Part shown: one piece after another, positions 34,006-41,973 of the stretch
Numbering within the stretch: the stretch's first letter is position 1
How the letters are laid out: every line of letters begins with the position of its first letter
Origin: an uncultured Anaeromyxobacter sp.
GTDB taxonomy: Bacteria > Myxococcota > Myxococcia > Myxococcales > Anaeromyxobacteraceae
Direction of reading: 5' to 3'
NCBI GenBank assembly: GCA_903874275.1
Contig: CAIQRS010000274.1
Coordinates: 1 to 50,327, forward strand
DNA length: 50,327 nucleotides
Notes under the pieces: model-generated
What the model saw: the letters and a program-made list of their open reading frames with translations, nothing else
What the model was told of the DNA's origin: nothing
Database searches by the model: none
Program-made: the position numbers and the translations under genes

Positions 34006-34995
34006 ATGAGGTCCAGCCACCATCCCTTCACCCTGCGGCAGCTCCAGTACGCCGCGGCCGTCGCCGACCTGCGCTCCTTCCGGCGCGCTGCCGAGCGCTG
34101 CCACGTCTCCCAGCCCTCCCTCTCCGCCCAGGTCATCCAGCTCGAGGAGCAGCTGGGCGTGCGGCTCTTCGAGCGCGCCTCGCGGAGGGTCATCGTCACG
34201 GCCGCCGGCGAGGCGGTGCTCACCCGGCTTCGCCGGCTGCTGCTCGAGGCCGACGACCTGGCCGACAGCGTCCGGCAGCTGGGCGACCCGCTGGCGGGCA
34301 CGCTGCGTCTCGGCGTCATCCCCACCGTCTCGCCCTACCTGCTCCCCGAGATCGTCCCGGAGCTCCGGGCGCGCCACCCGGCGCTCTCGGCGGTCTGGGT
34401 CGAGGACAAGACCGAGAACCTGGTCGAGGCGCTGCGGGAGGGGCGGATCGACGGCGCGCTGCTCGCGCTCGAGGCGCCGCTCGGGGAGGTGGAGAAGGAG
34501 GTCGTCTGCGAGGATCCGTTCGTGCTCGCGGCCCCTCCCGGCCACCCGCTCGTCCAGGCCAGCGCCCCGGCGACGCCCCAGGAGCTCCGCGGCGCCGGGT
34601 TCCTGCTGCTCGACGACGGCCACTGCTTCCGCGACCAGGCGCTCACCTACTGCGCGTCGGCGCGAGGGCGCGAGCTCGACTTCCGCGCCACGAGCCTGGC
34701 CACGCTGGCCCAGATGGTGGCCGGGGGCGCGGGGATCACCCTGCTCCCGCGCCTCTCGCTGCCGGTGGAGAACCGGCGCTCCGAGCTCGCGGTGCGGAGG
34801 CTCGCGAGCCCGTCGCCTCATCGGACGCTGGCGCTGGTCTGGCGGCCGCGCTCCCCCCTCGGTCCGGCCCTGCGGCGCCTCGCCACGACCATCCGGGAAG
34901 CCTGCGCCGGCGCCGAGCCCCGGCTGGAGGCGGCCGTCGGGGGGAAGGCCCCGGTGCGCTCACGGGGCGTGGCCGGAAGGAGGGGCGCCCCGTGA
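34006..34995 (+). CDS. oxyR: Hydrogen-peroxide-sensing regulator OxyR
   Basis: The 329-residue LysR-family protein has the N-terminal winged helix (TLRQLQYAAAVADLRSFRRAAERCHVSQPSLSAQVIQLEEQLGVRLFERA) and, in the regulatory domain, LLDDGHCFRDQALTYC with C207 and C216. This matches the redox pair C199/C208 of Escherichia coli OxyR with the same 9-residue spacing. A GATAG-N7-CTATC site lies directly over its promoter, which suggests autoregulation. The ATG at 34006 is preferred over the GTG at 33997 since the -10 box would otherwise overlap the start. The C-terminus carries a ~20-residue basic tail. The GTGA end couples it to the phospholipase D gene. Confidence 0.93.
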   Translation: MRSSHHPFTLRQLQYAAAVADLRSFRRAAERCHVSQPSLSAQVIQLEEQLGVRLFERASRRVIVTAAGEAVLTRLRRLLLEADDLADSVRQLGDPLAGTLRLGVIPTVSPYLLPEIVPELRARHPALSAVWVEDKTENLVEALREGRIDGALLALEAPLGEVEKEVVCEDPFVLAAPPGHPLVQASAPATPQELRGAGFLLLDDGHCFRDQALTYCASARGRELDFRATSLATLAQMVAGGAGITLLPRLSLPVENRRSELAVRRLASPSPHRTLALVWRPRSPLGPALRRLATTIREACAGAEPRLEAAVGGKAPVRSRGVAGRRGAP

Positions 34996-36398
34996 CCCTT
35001 GCCTGGCTGCTTCCGGTCCTCAACTGGTCGATCCGGCTCTGGGCCATCTGGGCCGTGCCGCGCCGCCGCTCGCCCAACGCGGCCCGGGCCTGGCTGCTCC
35101 TCATCCTGGTCCAGCCCATCGTCGGGCTGGCGCTCTACTCGATCTTCGGGAGGGCCTACCTGCCGGCCCGGCGGAAGGAGCGCCAGAAGCTGGCGAGCGC
35201 CTTCATCCAGGAGGCGCGGGAGGCGGCCGGTTCTCCCTCGGTGGTCCAGGTGGAGGGGGACCGGGCAGCGACGGCCGTCCTGGCCGGCAAGCTCGGGGCC
35301 TTTCCGGTCCTGGGCGGCAACCGGGCCGAGCTCATCGACGACTACCCCGTCGCCATCGACCGGATGGTGGCCGACATCGACGCGGCGCGGGAGAGCGTCA
35401 GCCTGCTCTTCTACATCGTGGAGCCGGACGCCACCGGGCGGCGGGTGGCCGACGCGGTGCTGCGCGCGGCGGGGCGCGGTGCCGTCTGCAAGGTGCTGAT
35501 GGACGGGATGGCCTCCGCGCCCGGGTTGAAGAAGCTCGCCCCCGCGCTTCGCGCCGGCGGCGTGGAGGTGATCTCGCTCCTCCGCCCGGGGACGCGCCGG
35601 GCGCGGCGCGACCTCCGCAACCACCGCAAGATCGCCGTCCTCGACGGGCGGGTCGGGTACACCGGCTCGCAGAACCTGGTGGACGCGTCCAACTACAAGG
35701 GGCGGGGGCTCACCTACGAGGACCTCATGGTCCGGGTGGAGGGGCCGGTGGTCCGGCAGCTCGAGGCCATCCTCCTCACCGACCGCTACCTCGAGACCGG
35801 GAAGGGGCTCGACGGGTCCACGAGGCTCCCGGACCTACCCGAGGTCGGCCTCGTGAGGGCCCAGGCCCTGCCCAGCGGACCGACCTACGAGGTGGAGAAC
35901 AACGAGCGGACCTTCGTCCAGATGCTCTACGGGGCGCGCGAGCGGATCGTGGTGACCACGCCCTACTTCGTCCCCGACCGTCCGTTCGTGGACGCCATGC
36001 AGGCCGGTGCCGCCCGCGGCCTGGACGTGCACCTCGTCACGCCGGAGCAGGCCGACCAGTGGCTGGTCCGCCTGGCCCAGGAGTCCTACTACGCCGAGAT
36101 GCTCGCCGCGGGCGTGAAGATCCACCTCTACCGGCCGCGCTTCCTCCACGCGAAGCACATCTCGGTGGACGACGACCTCTGCGCCATCGGTTCGTCCAAC
36201 CTCGACATGCGCTCCTTCGCCTTGAACGAGGAGGACATGCTCCTGTTCTACGACAGGGGAGTGGCCGCCGACCTGAGGCGGATCCAGAACCGCTACCTGC
36301 GCGACTCCATCCCCCTCGACCCGAAGGACTGGGAGAAGCGCCCCGCGCTGCGCCGGACGGCCCAGCAGCTCGCCCGGCTGGTGGACTCGGTCCTCTAG
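34992..36398 (+). CDS. cls: Cardiolipin synthase-type phospholipase D protein
   Basis: The 468-residue protein has two N-terminal transmembrane helices (WLLPVLNWSIRLWAIWAV and AWLLLILVQPIVGLALYSIFG), then two HKD motifs: HRKIAVLDGRVGYTGSQN (H211) and HAKHISVDDDLCAIGSSN (H386). This is the plan of ClsA-type cardiolipin synthases that join two phosphatidylglycerols. The GTG at 34992 overlaps the oxyR stop in GTGA, so the two are translationally coupled; control of cardiolipin by peroxide sensing would be an unusual link and is inferred from that overlap. Confidence 0.9.
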   Translation: MTLAWLLPVLNWSIRLWAIWAVPRRRSPNAARAWLLLILVQPIVGLALYSIFGRAYLPARRKERQKLASAFIQEAREAAGSPSVVQVEGDRAATAVLAGKLGAFPVLGGNRAELIDDYPVAIDRMVADIDAARESVSLLFYIVEPDATGRRVADAVLRAAGRGAVCKVLMDGMASAPGLKKLAPALRAGGVEVISLLRPGTRRARRDLRNHRKIAVLDGRVGYTGSQNLVDASNYKGRGLTYEDLMVRVEGPVVRQLEAILLTDRYLETGKGLDGSTRLPDLPEVGLVRAQALPSGPTYEVENNERTFVQMLYGARERIVVTTPYFVPDRPFVDAMQAGAARGLDVHLVTPEQADQWLVRLAQESYYAEMLAAGVKIHLYRPRFLHAKHISVDDDLCAIGSSNLDMRSFALNEEDMLLFYDRGVAADLRRIQNRYLRDSIPLDPKDWEKRPALRRTAQQLARLVDSVL

Positions 36399-36500
36399 GA
36401 CCACCCTGGACGGCCAGAAGTTCGACAAGGGTGCGGATCCGGCCGACCATCCCACATGTGAGGTGGATGTAGGCGAATGTAGGGGTGGGCGGAGGCGGCC

Positions 36501-37220
36501 GTGGAGACTCGGGAAATTGGAGAACGCGGGGACCTGGAACGGGCGCTCGACCTGGTCTTCGGCGCCAACCGTCCCACCAGCGCGAGCGGGGAGGGGTTCC
36601 GCCGCGAGGTCCGGGAGGCGTTCCGGCGCCGTGCGCTCGAGACCCATCCCGACCGCGCCAACGCCCTCGGCCGCAGCGAGTCGAGCCTCGCCGAGGAGTT
36701 TCGCCAGATCTTCGAGGCCTACGAGTTCCTGTCGCGGGAGGAGGCCCCCCCGCCGCCCCGCCCGGTCGCGCATCGCCCCCGGGACCCGGCCTCCCGCCCG
36801 CCCCGGGATCACCTGAGCCGCGCCCCGCTGCCGCACCGTCCGCTCCTCTTCGCCGAGTTCCTCTACTACTCGGGGCGTGCCTCCTGGCGAAACCTCGTCG
36901 AGGCTGTCTCCTGGCAGCGCCGCCAGCGCCCCTCCATCGGGCGGATCGCCGTCGAGTGGGGCCACCTCTCCGACGACGAGGTGCGGGAGATCCTCGACCG
37001 CCGCCGCCGCGACCGCGTGGAGGAGCCCTTCGGCGAGTACGCGCGCCGGCAGGGGTTCCTGTCCGGAGGGCAGCTCCTCGCGCTGCTCGGGCGGCAGCGG
37101 AGGCTCCAGCGCCGGATCGGCCAGTTCTTCGTGGAGATCGGGCTGGTCCGCGAGCAGGAGATCCCCTCCCTCGACGCCGACCTCTCCCGCCACAACGCGC
37201 GCTGGCGACGAACCGCCTGA
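36501..37220 (+). CDS. J-domain protein with duplicated C-terminal module
   Basis: Residues ~10-75 form a J-domain: three helices around RREVREAFRRRALETHPDRAN with HPD at 49-51. After a Pro/Arg linker come two similar units, IGRIAVEWGHLSDDEVREILDRRRRD and IGQFFVEIGLVREQEI, which resemble repeats seen in the N-terminal modules of type II secretion ATPases. J-domains stimulate DnaK-type chaperones; the C-terminal part may bring them to a client or to a secretion machine. The GTG at 36501 follows GGAGGCGGCC. In the upstream 102 bp I see a CACATGTG palindrome and two GATGTAGG/AATGTAGG direct repeats but no clear promoter. Confidence 0.75.
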   Translation: METREIGERGDLERALDLVFGANRPTSASGEGFRREVREAFRRRALETHPDRANALGRSESSLAEEFRQIFEAYEFLSREEAPPPPRPVAHRPRDPASRPPRDHLSRAPLPHRPLLFAEFLYYSGRASWRNLVEAVSWQRRQRPSIGRIAVEWGHLSDDEVREILDRRRRDRVEEPFGEYARRQGFLSGGQLLALLGRQRRLQRRIGQFFVEIGLVREQEIPSLDADLSRHNARWRRTA

Positions 37221-37293
37221 GAGCACGGACCGCGACGGCGCCGGCCCGTCCGTCCCGCACGGGTCCTGTCGCCACGGCCGCCCGGGGCAGGGC

Positions 37294-37299
37294 TACAAT
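37294..37299 (+). promoter_or_regulatory. -10 box of the basic protein / Cys-rich lipoprotein pair
   Basis: TACAAT lies 34 nt before the ATG at 37334, with a TGGAGG ribosome site at 37320-37325. This gene is of the ordinary leadered type. Confidence 0.45.
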
Positions 37300-37333
37300 C
37301 GGACTCTTCCTCGCTGCCCGTGGAGGCTAGACC

Positions 37334-37627
37334 ATGGCGACCAAGGCCGAGTGGTTCCGCTACAACACCGAGCGCGCCGGGCCGAAGAAGCCGAAGGCGG
37401 TGAAGAAGGCCAAGCCCGGGCCGAAGCCTCACAACCTGGCCGAGAAGGACCGCAAGGCGCTCTACGCCTTCGAGGACCATGCTCCGGGAACCCGCCCCTC
37501 GCGCAAGTCCACGCGCAAGGGCTCGAACCGCCAGAAGACCGACGCGAAGGCCCGCCTGACGCGGGCCAAGTCCGAGGTGGTGCCGCGGAAGCCGGTGCGT
37601 CCCCGCACCAGCGGTGGAAAGCGATGA
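37334..37627 (+). CDS. Small, very basic protein of unknown function
   Basis: The 97-residue product is rich in Lys, Arg and Pro (GPKKPKAVKKAKPGPKP, then STRKGSNRQKTDAKARLTRAKS) with an aromatic start (AEWFRYNTERAG). It has no membrane helix and looks like a nucleic-acid-binding or disordered protein. A strong TGGAGG site precedes the ATG. Its stop and the next start share ATGA, so it is coupled to a lipoprotein gene despite the unlike properties of the two products. Confidence 0.6.
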   Translation: MATKAEWFRYNTERAGPKKPKAVKKAKPGPKPHNLAEKDRKALYAFEDHAPGTRPSRKSTRKGSNRQKTDAKARLTRAKSEVVPRKPVRPRTSGGKR

Positions 37628-38799
37628 GGCGCCCCATGGCCGTCTCGATCGGAAGTTCCCTGGCGCGCGGCGGATGGCTGCTCGCGCTGGTCGTCGTCGT
37701 CGTCGCGTCGGGCTGCAGCTCGACCGCGACCACCTGTCCGACGGGGCAGACCTCCTGCGGCGGGGCCTGCGTGGACCTCACGTCGAACCCCCTGTACTGC
37801 GGCGCGTGCAACGTCTCCTGCAACGCCGGGGCGAGTTGCTCCGGCGGGAGCTGCGCCTGCCCGGCCGACAAGCCGGCCACATGCGGGCTCGTCTGCGTGA
37901 ACAAGCAGACCGACCCCGCCAACTGCGGGACGTGCGGTCACAACTGCGGGCTCGGGACCTGCGCGGCCGGTGCATGCGTCTGCAACACCACGCCGGCGAC
38001 GGTCGCGCTCTGTCCGAACGACCCGGCCACCGGCAGCTGCGTGGACAAGGCCACGAGCGGGGCCAACTGCGGGACCTGCGGGAACGTCTGCGTTCCAGCC
38101 ACGACCTGCTCGACCGGGACCTGCCAGTGCCTCCCCCCCAACACCACCTGCCAGGCCGGGACCCCGTCGGAGGTCTGCACCAATACCCAGACCGACCCCG
38201 CCAACTGCGGATCCTGTGGCCGCGCCTGCGGCTCCGGATACACCTGCGCGGCCGGCGGCTGCCAGCTGGTCTGCGCCACGGGCCTCAGGAACTGCAACGG
38301 CGTCTGCGTGGACACCCGGATCGACCCCGCCAACTGCGGCGCCTGCGGCAACCCCTGCGGCTCGGGCAAGAGCTGCGTGAACAGCGTTTGCCAGGCGGCC
38401 TGCACGACCTTGACCTGTGGCGGCGTCTGCTGCCAGGCCCCGACGGCCGGGAACGCGTGCTGCCCGACGGCCGGGTCCGAGATATGCCCGAACGTGCACA
38501 AGAACTTCATCGGAACCGAGGTGCAGACCTACTACACCTGCACGCCCTCCTACACCTACGACGTCCTGACGGCCTCGTTCGCATCGGGCACGTGGGCCGG
38601 TGATTTCGGCCTGCCCATCTCCTCGCAACGGGCCTGCCCCGACACGGGTGGCTCGCTCTGCGTGGTCCGCCAGAAGGGGTTCGGCGTCACCGCCGCCTGC
38701 GGGGTCTGGTGCTACGAGGGGCCGCTGGCCGCAACCCTCCAGGTGACCCAGGGCTACGCCTGTCCGTGCCCGACGCAGCAGCAGGTCGACTGGTACTGA
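37624..38799 (+). CDS. Cys-rich repeat lipoprotein (myxobacterial type)
   Basis: The 391-residue protein has a lipoprotein leader (VVVVASGC-SS) and then at least five units of about 40-45 residues following the pattern C-x-x-VCV...DPANCGxCGxxCxxG...C. Such repeats are common in myxobacterial surface proteins, where the Cys probably form disulfides. The last ~120 residues are a different, Tyr/Phe-rich domain (VQTYYTCTPSYTYDVLTASF) with a few Cys. Surface adhesion or binding is a guess. The ATG at 37624 overlaps the upstream stop; one at 37636 is an alternative. It ends 7 bp before the convergent DsbA-like gene. Confidence 0.7.
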   Translation: MRRPMAVSIGSSLARGGWLLALVVVVVASGCSSTATTCPTGQTSCGGACVDLTSNPLYCGACNVSCNAGASCSGGSCACPADKPATCGLVCVNKQTDPANCGTCGHNCGLGTCAAGACVCNTTPATVALCPNDPATGSCVDKATSGANCGTCGNVCVPATTCSTGTCQCLPPNTTCQAGTPSEVCTNTQTDPANCGSCGRACGSGYTCAAGGCQLVCATGLRNCNGVCVDTRIDPANCGACGNPCGSGKSCVNSVCQAACTTLTCGGVCCQAPTAGNACCPTAGSEICPNVHKNFIGTEVQTYYTCTPSYTYDVLTASFASGTWAGDFGLPISSQRACPDTGGSLCVVRQKGFGVTAACGVWCYEGPLAATLQVTQGYACPCPTQQQVDWY

Positions 38800-38806
38800 C
38801 CGCGGG

Positions 38807-39469
38807 TCAGAACAGCGTCGCCTGCCCGGAGAAGACCAGGTCGTGGAACTCCCAGAAGCGCCCCTGCGCGTGGGCGCAGTCGGCGGCGATCGCCGCCGGC
38901 CGGGCGTGGGCGTGCATCGAGAGCGGGAAGTGCTTGAAGACGACCCGCACGTAGCCCCCGGCCCCGGCCAGCACCGTGCGGAGCGTGGGCTGCACCCGGC
39001 CGCAGTAGGGGCACTCGAAGTCTGAGAACTCGACGATGGTCACGAGCGCGTCGGCCGGTCCGGCGACCGGCGAGGTCCCCACCGGGACGCCGGGAAAGGT
39101 GGTCGCGTAGTAGGTGGCGGCGGGGAGGCCGCTCGCCTGGGCCCGGGTGCGCGCGGCCTGGATGGCGTCCTGGAACACTCCCGCGGCCTGGGCGCCCACG
39201 ACCATGGCCCCGTTCACGAGGAAGGTCGGGGTCCCGCCCACGCCGGATGCGACGCCCACCGTCATGTCCTCGATGATCCGGGCGTCGGGGTTGGCGCGGG
39301 TGCGGCAGGCCTGCCAGGCGGCCATGTCGAGCCCCGCCTGCGTGGCGATGGCGGTGATGCGGCTCTCGAAGGTGGTGCCGGGGGCCGGGCCCGCGCCCTC
39401 CGTCGGGGTGCCCGCCGATCCGCAGGCGGCGAGGGCGAAACCCAGGGTGGCGGCGAGGATCGATCTCAT
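38807..39469 (-). CDS. DsbA/thioredoxin_4-type lipoprotein with rearranged halves
   Basis: A lipoprotein leader (GFALAAC, C16) precedes the C-terminal half of a DsbA-like domain (about 35-105, helical WQACR, then the cis-Pro motif GGTPTFLVNG with P81). Only after it comes the N-terminal half of a DsbA-like domain, with VEFSDFECPYCG (C153, C156) and VVFKHFPLSMHAHA. The protein then stops at residue 220, before a second cis-Pro strand. Together the two halves could form one circularly permuted fold, or the gene may be a 3'-truncated two-domain protein. The ATG at 39469 overlaps the mobA stop (ATGA). Confidence 0.7.
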   Translation of the reverse strand: MRSILAATLGFALAACGSAGTPTEGAGPAPGTTFESRITAIATQAGLDMAAWQACRTRANPDARIIEDMTVGVASGVGGTPTFLVNGAMVVGAQAAGVFQDAIQAARTRAQASGLPAATYYATTFPGVPVGTSPVAGPADALVTIVEFSDFECPYCGRVQPTLRTVLAGAGGYVRVVFKHFPLSMHAHARPAAIAADCAHAQGRFWEFHDLVFSGQATLF

Positions 39470-40080
39470 GGCGGACTCCAGCACGGGGGCTCGAGCCCCA
39501 GCCGCAGGAGGTCCTCCGGCGTGTTCACGTTCTCGAGGCAGCGTCCGTCCGGATCCACCTCGCGCCATTCCCGGGCAGGCACCACGCGCGCCCCGATCTC
39601 CGCGGCGATGGCCTGCAGCGACGGGTCCCCCTCCCGGAGCATCCGCTCCACCGCGGGGAGCGCGCTCCGCGACCAGAAGGCGTGCAACCCCTCCAGCCCA
39701 CGCTCCCACTCGACGAGGACTGCCGAGGCCCCGTCGCGGCGGGAAGCGAGGTGGCGGATGGGCCCCTCCGAGAGGAAGGGCATGTCGCAGGCGGCGGTGA
39801 AGATCCACCCGGTGCGGGCTCCCCGGAGCGCCGCGTGGAGCCCGCCCGGAGCGCCCTTGCCGGGAACCACGTCGGGGACGACTGACGCCCCCAGCGCGAC
39901 CCAGGGCCCCGGGTCGTTCGCGACCACCAGGGCCTCGTCGAAGAGATCGCGGAAGAGCGCCAGGGAGCGCTCCGCGACCGGGACGCCCCGGAGACGCGCG
40001 AAGCCCTTGGCCGCGCCCCCCAGGCGCCGTGCCTGTCCGCCGGCCACGAGGACGCCGGTGCAGTCGGGAATGGGTTCCAC
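39466..40080 (-). CDS. mobA: Molybdenum cofactor guanylyltransferase
   Basis: The 204-residue protein has the MobA signatures: TGVLVAGGQARRLGGAAKGFARL at the N-terminus, VPDVVPGKGAPGGLHAAL, the metal-binding ACDMPFLS, and a late NVNTPEDL. MobA attaches GMP to Mo-molybdopterin for enzymes such as formate dehydrogenase; fdhD is in the same window. The GTG at 40080 is chosen because a TAAGCT box ends 7 nt upstream and the fold starts at once. It is coupled to the DsbA-like gene. Confidence 0.92.
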   Translation of the reverse strand: MEPIPDCTGVLVAGGQARRLGGAAKGFARLRGVPVAERSLALFRDLFDEALVVANDPGPWVALGASVVPDVVPGKGAPGGLHAALRGARTGWIFTAACDMPFLSEGPIRHLASRRDGASAVLVEWERGLEGLHAFWSRSALPAVERMLREGDPSLQAIAAEIGARVVPAREWREVDPDGRCLENVNTPEDLLRLGLEPPCWSPP

Positions 40081-40087
40081 GGGCCGG

Positions 40088-40093
40088 AGCTTA
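40088..40093 (-). promoter_or_regulatory. Leaderless-type -10 box of mobA
   Basis: TAAGCT on the minus strand ends 7 nt before the GTG at 40080, separated by CCGGCCC, which has no ribosome site. The divergent TPR gene has TAAAAG at 40138-40143 ending 7 nt before its GTG. Confidence 0.4.
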
Positions 40094-40150
40094 CCGCGCG
40101 CCGCCCCGCCGCGGTGGCGGCAGCGACGCCCCTCTGCTAAAAGACCGCGC

Positions 40151-40474
40151 GTGACTCCCGAGCAGCGCCTCGAGGCCTTTCGCAAGATCGTGGAGCGCAG
40201 CCCGGACGACCCGTTCGCGCGCTACTCGCTGGCCATGGGGCAGCGCGGGGCCGGGCAACTCGAAGACGCCGTCCGGTCCTTCGATGAACTGGCGGGGCGC
40301 GTCCCCGGGTACGTCCCCACCTATCTCATGTGGGGCCAGACGCTGGAGATGCTGGACCGCGGCGCGGAGGCGGTGGGGGTCTACGAGCGGGGCATCCTGG
40401 CGGCGCGCCAGTCCGGGAACGACCACGCGCTCTCCGAGCTGACGCAGGCCCGCGAGGCGCTCGGGGCGTCCTAG
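40151..40474 (+). CDS. Small tetratricopeptide-repeat protein
   Basis: The 107-residue protein consists of about three TPR-like helix pairs: LEAFRKIVERSPDDPFARYSLAMGQRGAGQLEDAVRSFDELAGRVPGYVPTYLMWGQTLEML, then AVGVYERGILAARQSGN. It has no leader. Such short TPR proteins are protein-binding adaptors; no partner is evident. The GTG at 40151 follows TAAAAG by 7 nt without a ribosome site. fabI begins 42 bp after its stop. Confidence 0.7.
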   Translation: MTPEQRLEAFRKIVERSPDDPFARYSLAMGQRGAGQLEDAVRSFDELAGRVPGYVPTYLMWGQTLEMLDRGAEAVGVYERGILAARQSGNDHALSELTQAREALGAS

Positions 40475-40516
40475 CAGCGAGCTGGCCAGCCCGGCGGAAA
40501 CCAGGAGAGGAGCGGC

Positions 40517-41302
40517 ATGAGCGGACTGATGCAGGGGAAGAGGGCGTTCGTCACCGGGGTCGCCAACGACCGGAGCATCGCCTGGGCCATCGCCCAGCAG
40601 TTCAAGGCCCAGGGGGCGGAGCTGGCCTTCTCGTACCCCGGCGAGGCCATGGGCAAGCGCACCGTCCCGCTGGTGAAGACGATGAACCCGGTCGCCGTGC
40701 TCGACCTCGACGTGTCGAGCGACGAGCAGATCGACGCGGCCGTGAAGGAGGTCGGGAAGGTCTGGGACTCGGTGGACGTGCTGGTCCACGCCATCGGCTA
40801 CGCGCCCCGCGAGGCCCTCGACGGGCGCTTCACCGACGTCACCACTCGTGAAGCCTGGCGCATCACCATGGACGTCTCGGCCTACTCGCTCATCGCGCTG
40901 GCCCGCGCCTTCCGCCCCATGATGCGCCCCGGGTCGAGCATCGTGACCCTGAGCTACTACGGCGCCGAGAAGGTGGTGACCAACTACAACGTCATGGGGG
41001 TCGCCAAGGCCGCCCTGGAGGCCTCGGTGCGCTACCTGGCCGAGGACATGGGGCGCGAGGGGATCCGCGTGAACGCCATCAGCGCCGGTCCGCTCAAGAC
41101 CCTGGCCGCGGCCGGCATCAAGGGCATGCGCACCATGCTCGGCGAGAACGCCTCGAAGACGCCGCTGCGCCGCAACATCGAGCATGACGAGGTGGGCAAG
41201 GCGGCCCTCTTCCTCTGCTCGTCGCTGGGCTCCGGGGTCACCGGCGAGACCCTCTACGTGGACGCCGGCCAGAACATCATGGGCGTGGTGTCGATGGGGT
41301 AG
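40517..41302 (+). CDS. fabI: Enoyl-[acyl-carrier-protein] reductase (NADH) FabI
   Basis: The 261-residue protein is a FabI: GKRAFVTGVANDRSIAWAIAQQFKAQGAELAFSY, VLVHAIGYAP, the active-site pair in SYYGAEKVVTNYNVMGVAKAALE (Tyr-x6-Lys), RVNAISAGPLKTLAA and SGVTGETLYVDAGQNIMG. It performs the last reduction in each cycle of fatty-acid elongation. AGGAGAGGAGCGGC precedes the ATG at 40517. No other fab gene is adjacent. It is convergent with the MBL hydrolase, with 11 bp between the ends. Confidence 0.95.
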   Translation: MSGLMQGKRAFVTGVANDRSIAWAIAQQFKAQGAELAFSYPGEAMGKRTVPLVKTMNPVAVLDLDVSSDEQIDAAVKEVGKVWDSVDVLVHAIGYAPREALDGRFTDVTTREAWRITMDVSAYSLIALARAFRPMMRPGSSIVTLSYYGAEKVVTNYNVMGVAKAALEASVRYLAEDMGREGIRVNAISAGPLKTLAAAGIKGMRTMLGENASKTPLRRNIEHDEVGKAALFLCSSLGSGVTGETLYVDAGQNIMGVVSMG

Positions 41303-41313
41303 GGCGCAAGCGG

Positions 41314-41967
41314 TCACATGAAGTGGCCGCGCGGGGCGTCGTCGCCGGCGTAGGGATTCTGGCGCCGCTCCTCGCCGAGCGTGCCCCCCGGGCCGTGCCC
41401 CGGGAAGAAGCGGACCTCGTCTCCGAGCGGGAAGAGCCTTTCCCGGATGGACCGAAGCAGCTCCGGTGCGTTGCCCCCGGGCAGGTCGGTCCGTCCGACC
41501 GAGCCCGAGAAGAGCGTGTCCCCGCAGAAGAGCACCCCGTCCGCCGGGAAGAAGAGGCAGACCCCGCCCGGGCTGTGGCCCGGCGTGTGGATCACCCGCG
41601 CCTCGTGGTTCCCCACCCGGACGGAGTCGCCGTCGGAGAGGAAGGACGTGACCGTGGGTGAGCGGGCCAGGCCGAAGCCCAGGCCGGCCGCCTGCCCGGG
41701 CAGCGCCCGCAGGAAGGGCTCGTCGGAGGCGTGGATCCGGAAAGGGGCGCCGGTCCTCCGGCAGACCTCCTCTGCCCCCACGACGTGGTCCACGTGGCCG
41801 TGGGTGGCCAGGACGCCGCCGATGCGGAAGTCGGGCTGGGCGAGGCCGAGCACCCGGGCCGTCTCGCCCCCCGGGTCGATCACCAGCGCGTCACCCGTCG
41901 CCGGGTCGGCGACCAGCCAGGTGTTCTCGGAGAACGGTCCGACGACCGCCTGGCGGACGACGAGCAA
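41314..41967 (-). CDS. Metallo-beta-lactamase-fold hydrolase (glyoxalase II-like)
   Basis: The 217-residue protein has the MBL metal motif THGHVDHVVG, a later HTPGHSPGGVC, CGDTLFSGSVGRTDLPGG and FFPGHGPGGTLGEE, i.e. the full set of metal ligands in the order of YcbL/glyoxalase II-like enzymes. These cleave thioesters such as S-lactoylglutathione; the exact substrate is unknown. The start TTG at 41967 is 6 nt after the stop of the Fe-S carrier gene, so the two are one transcript. No strong ribosome site is seen. Confidence 0.88.
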   Translation of the reverse strand: MLVVRQAVVGPFSENTWLVADPATGDALVIDPGGETARVLGLAQPDFRIGGVLATHGHVDHVVGAEEVCRRTGAPFRIHASDEPFLRALPGQAAGLGFGLARSPTVTSFLSDGDSVRVGNHEARVIHTPGHSPGGVCLFFPADGVLFCGDTLFSGSVGRTDLPGGNAPELLRSIRERLFPLGDEVRFFPGHGPGGTLGEERRQNPYAGDDAPRGHFM

Positions 41968-41973
41968 GGTCGG

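Noticed and set aside
37700-38400. Repeated DNA in the Cys-rich gene as a possible CRISPR or satellite
   Set aside because: The repetition follows codons for CxxC-type protein units and has no fixed-length identical repeats.
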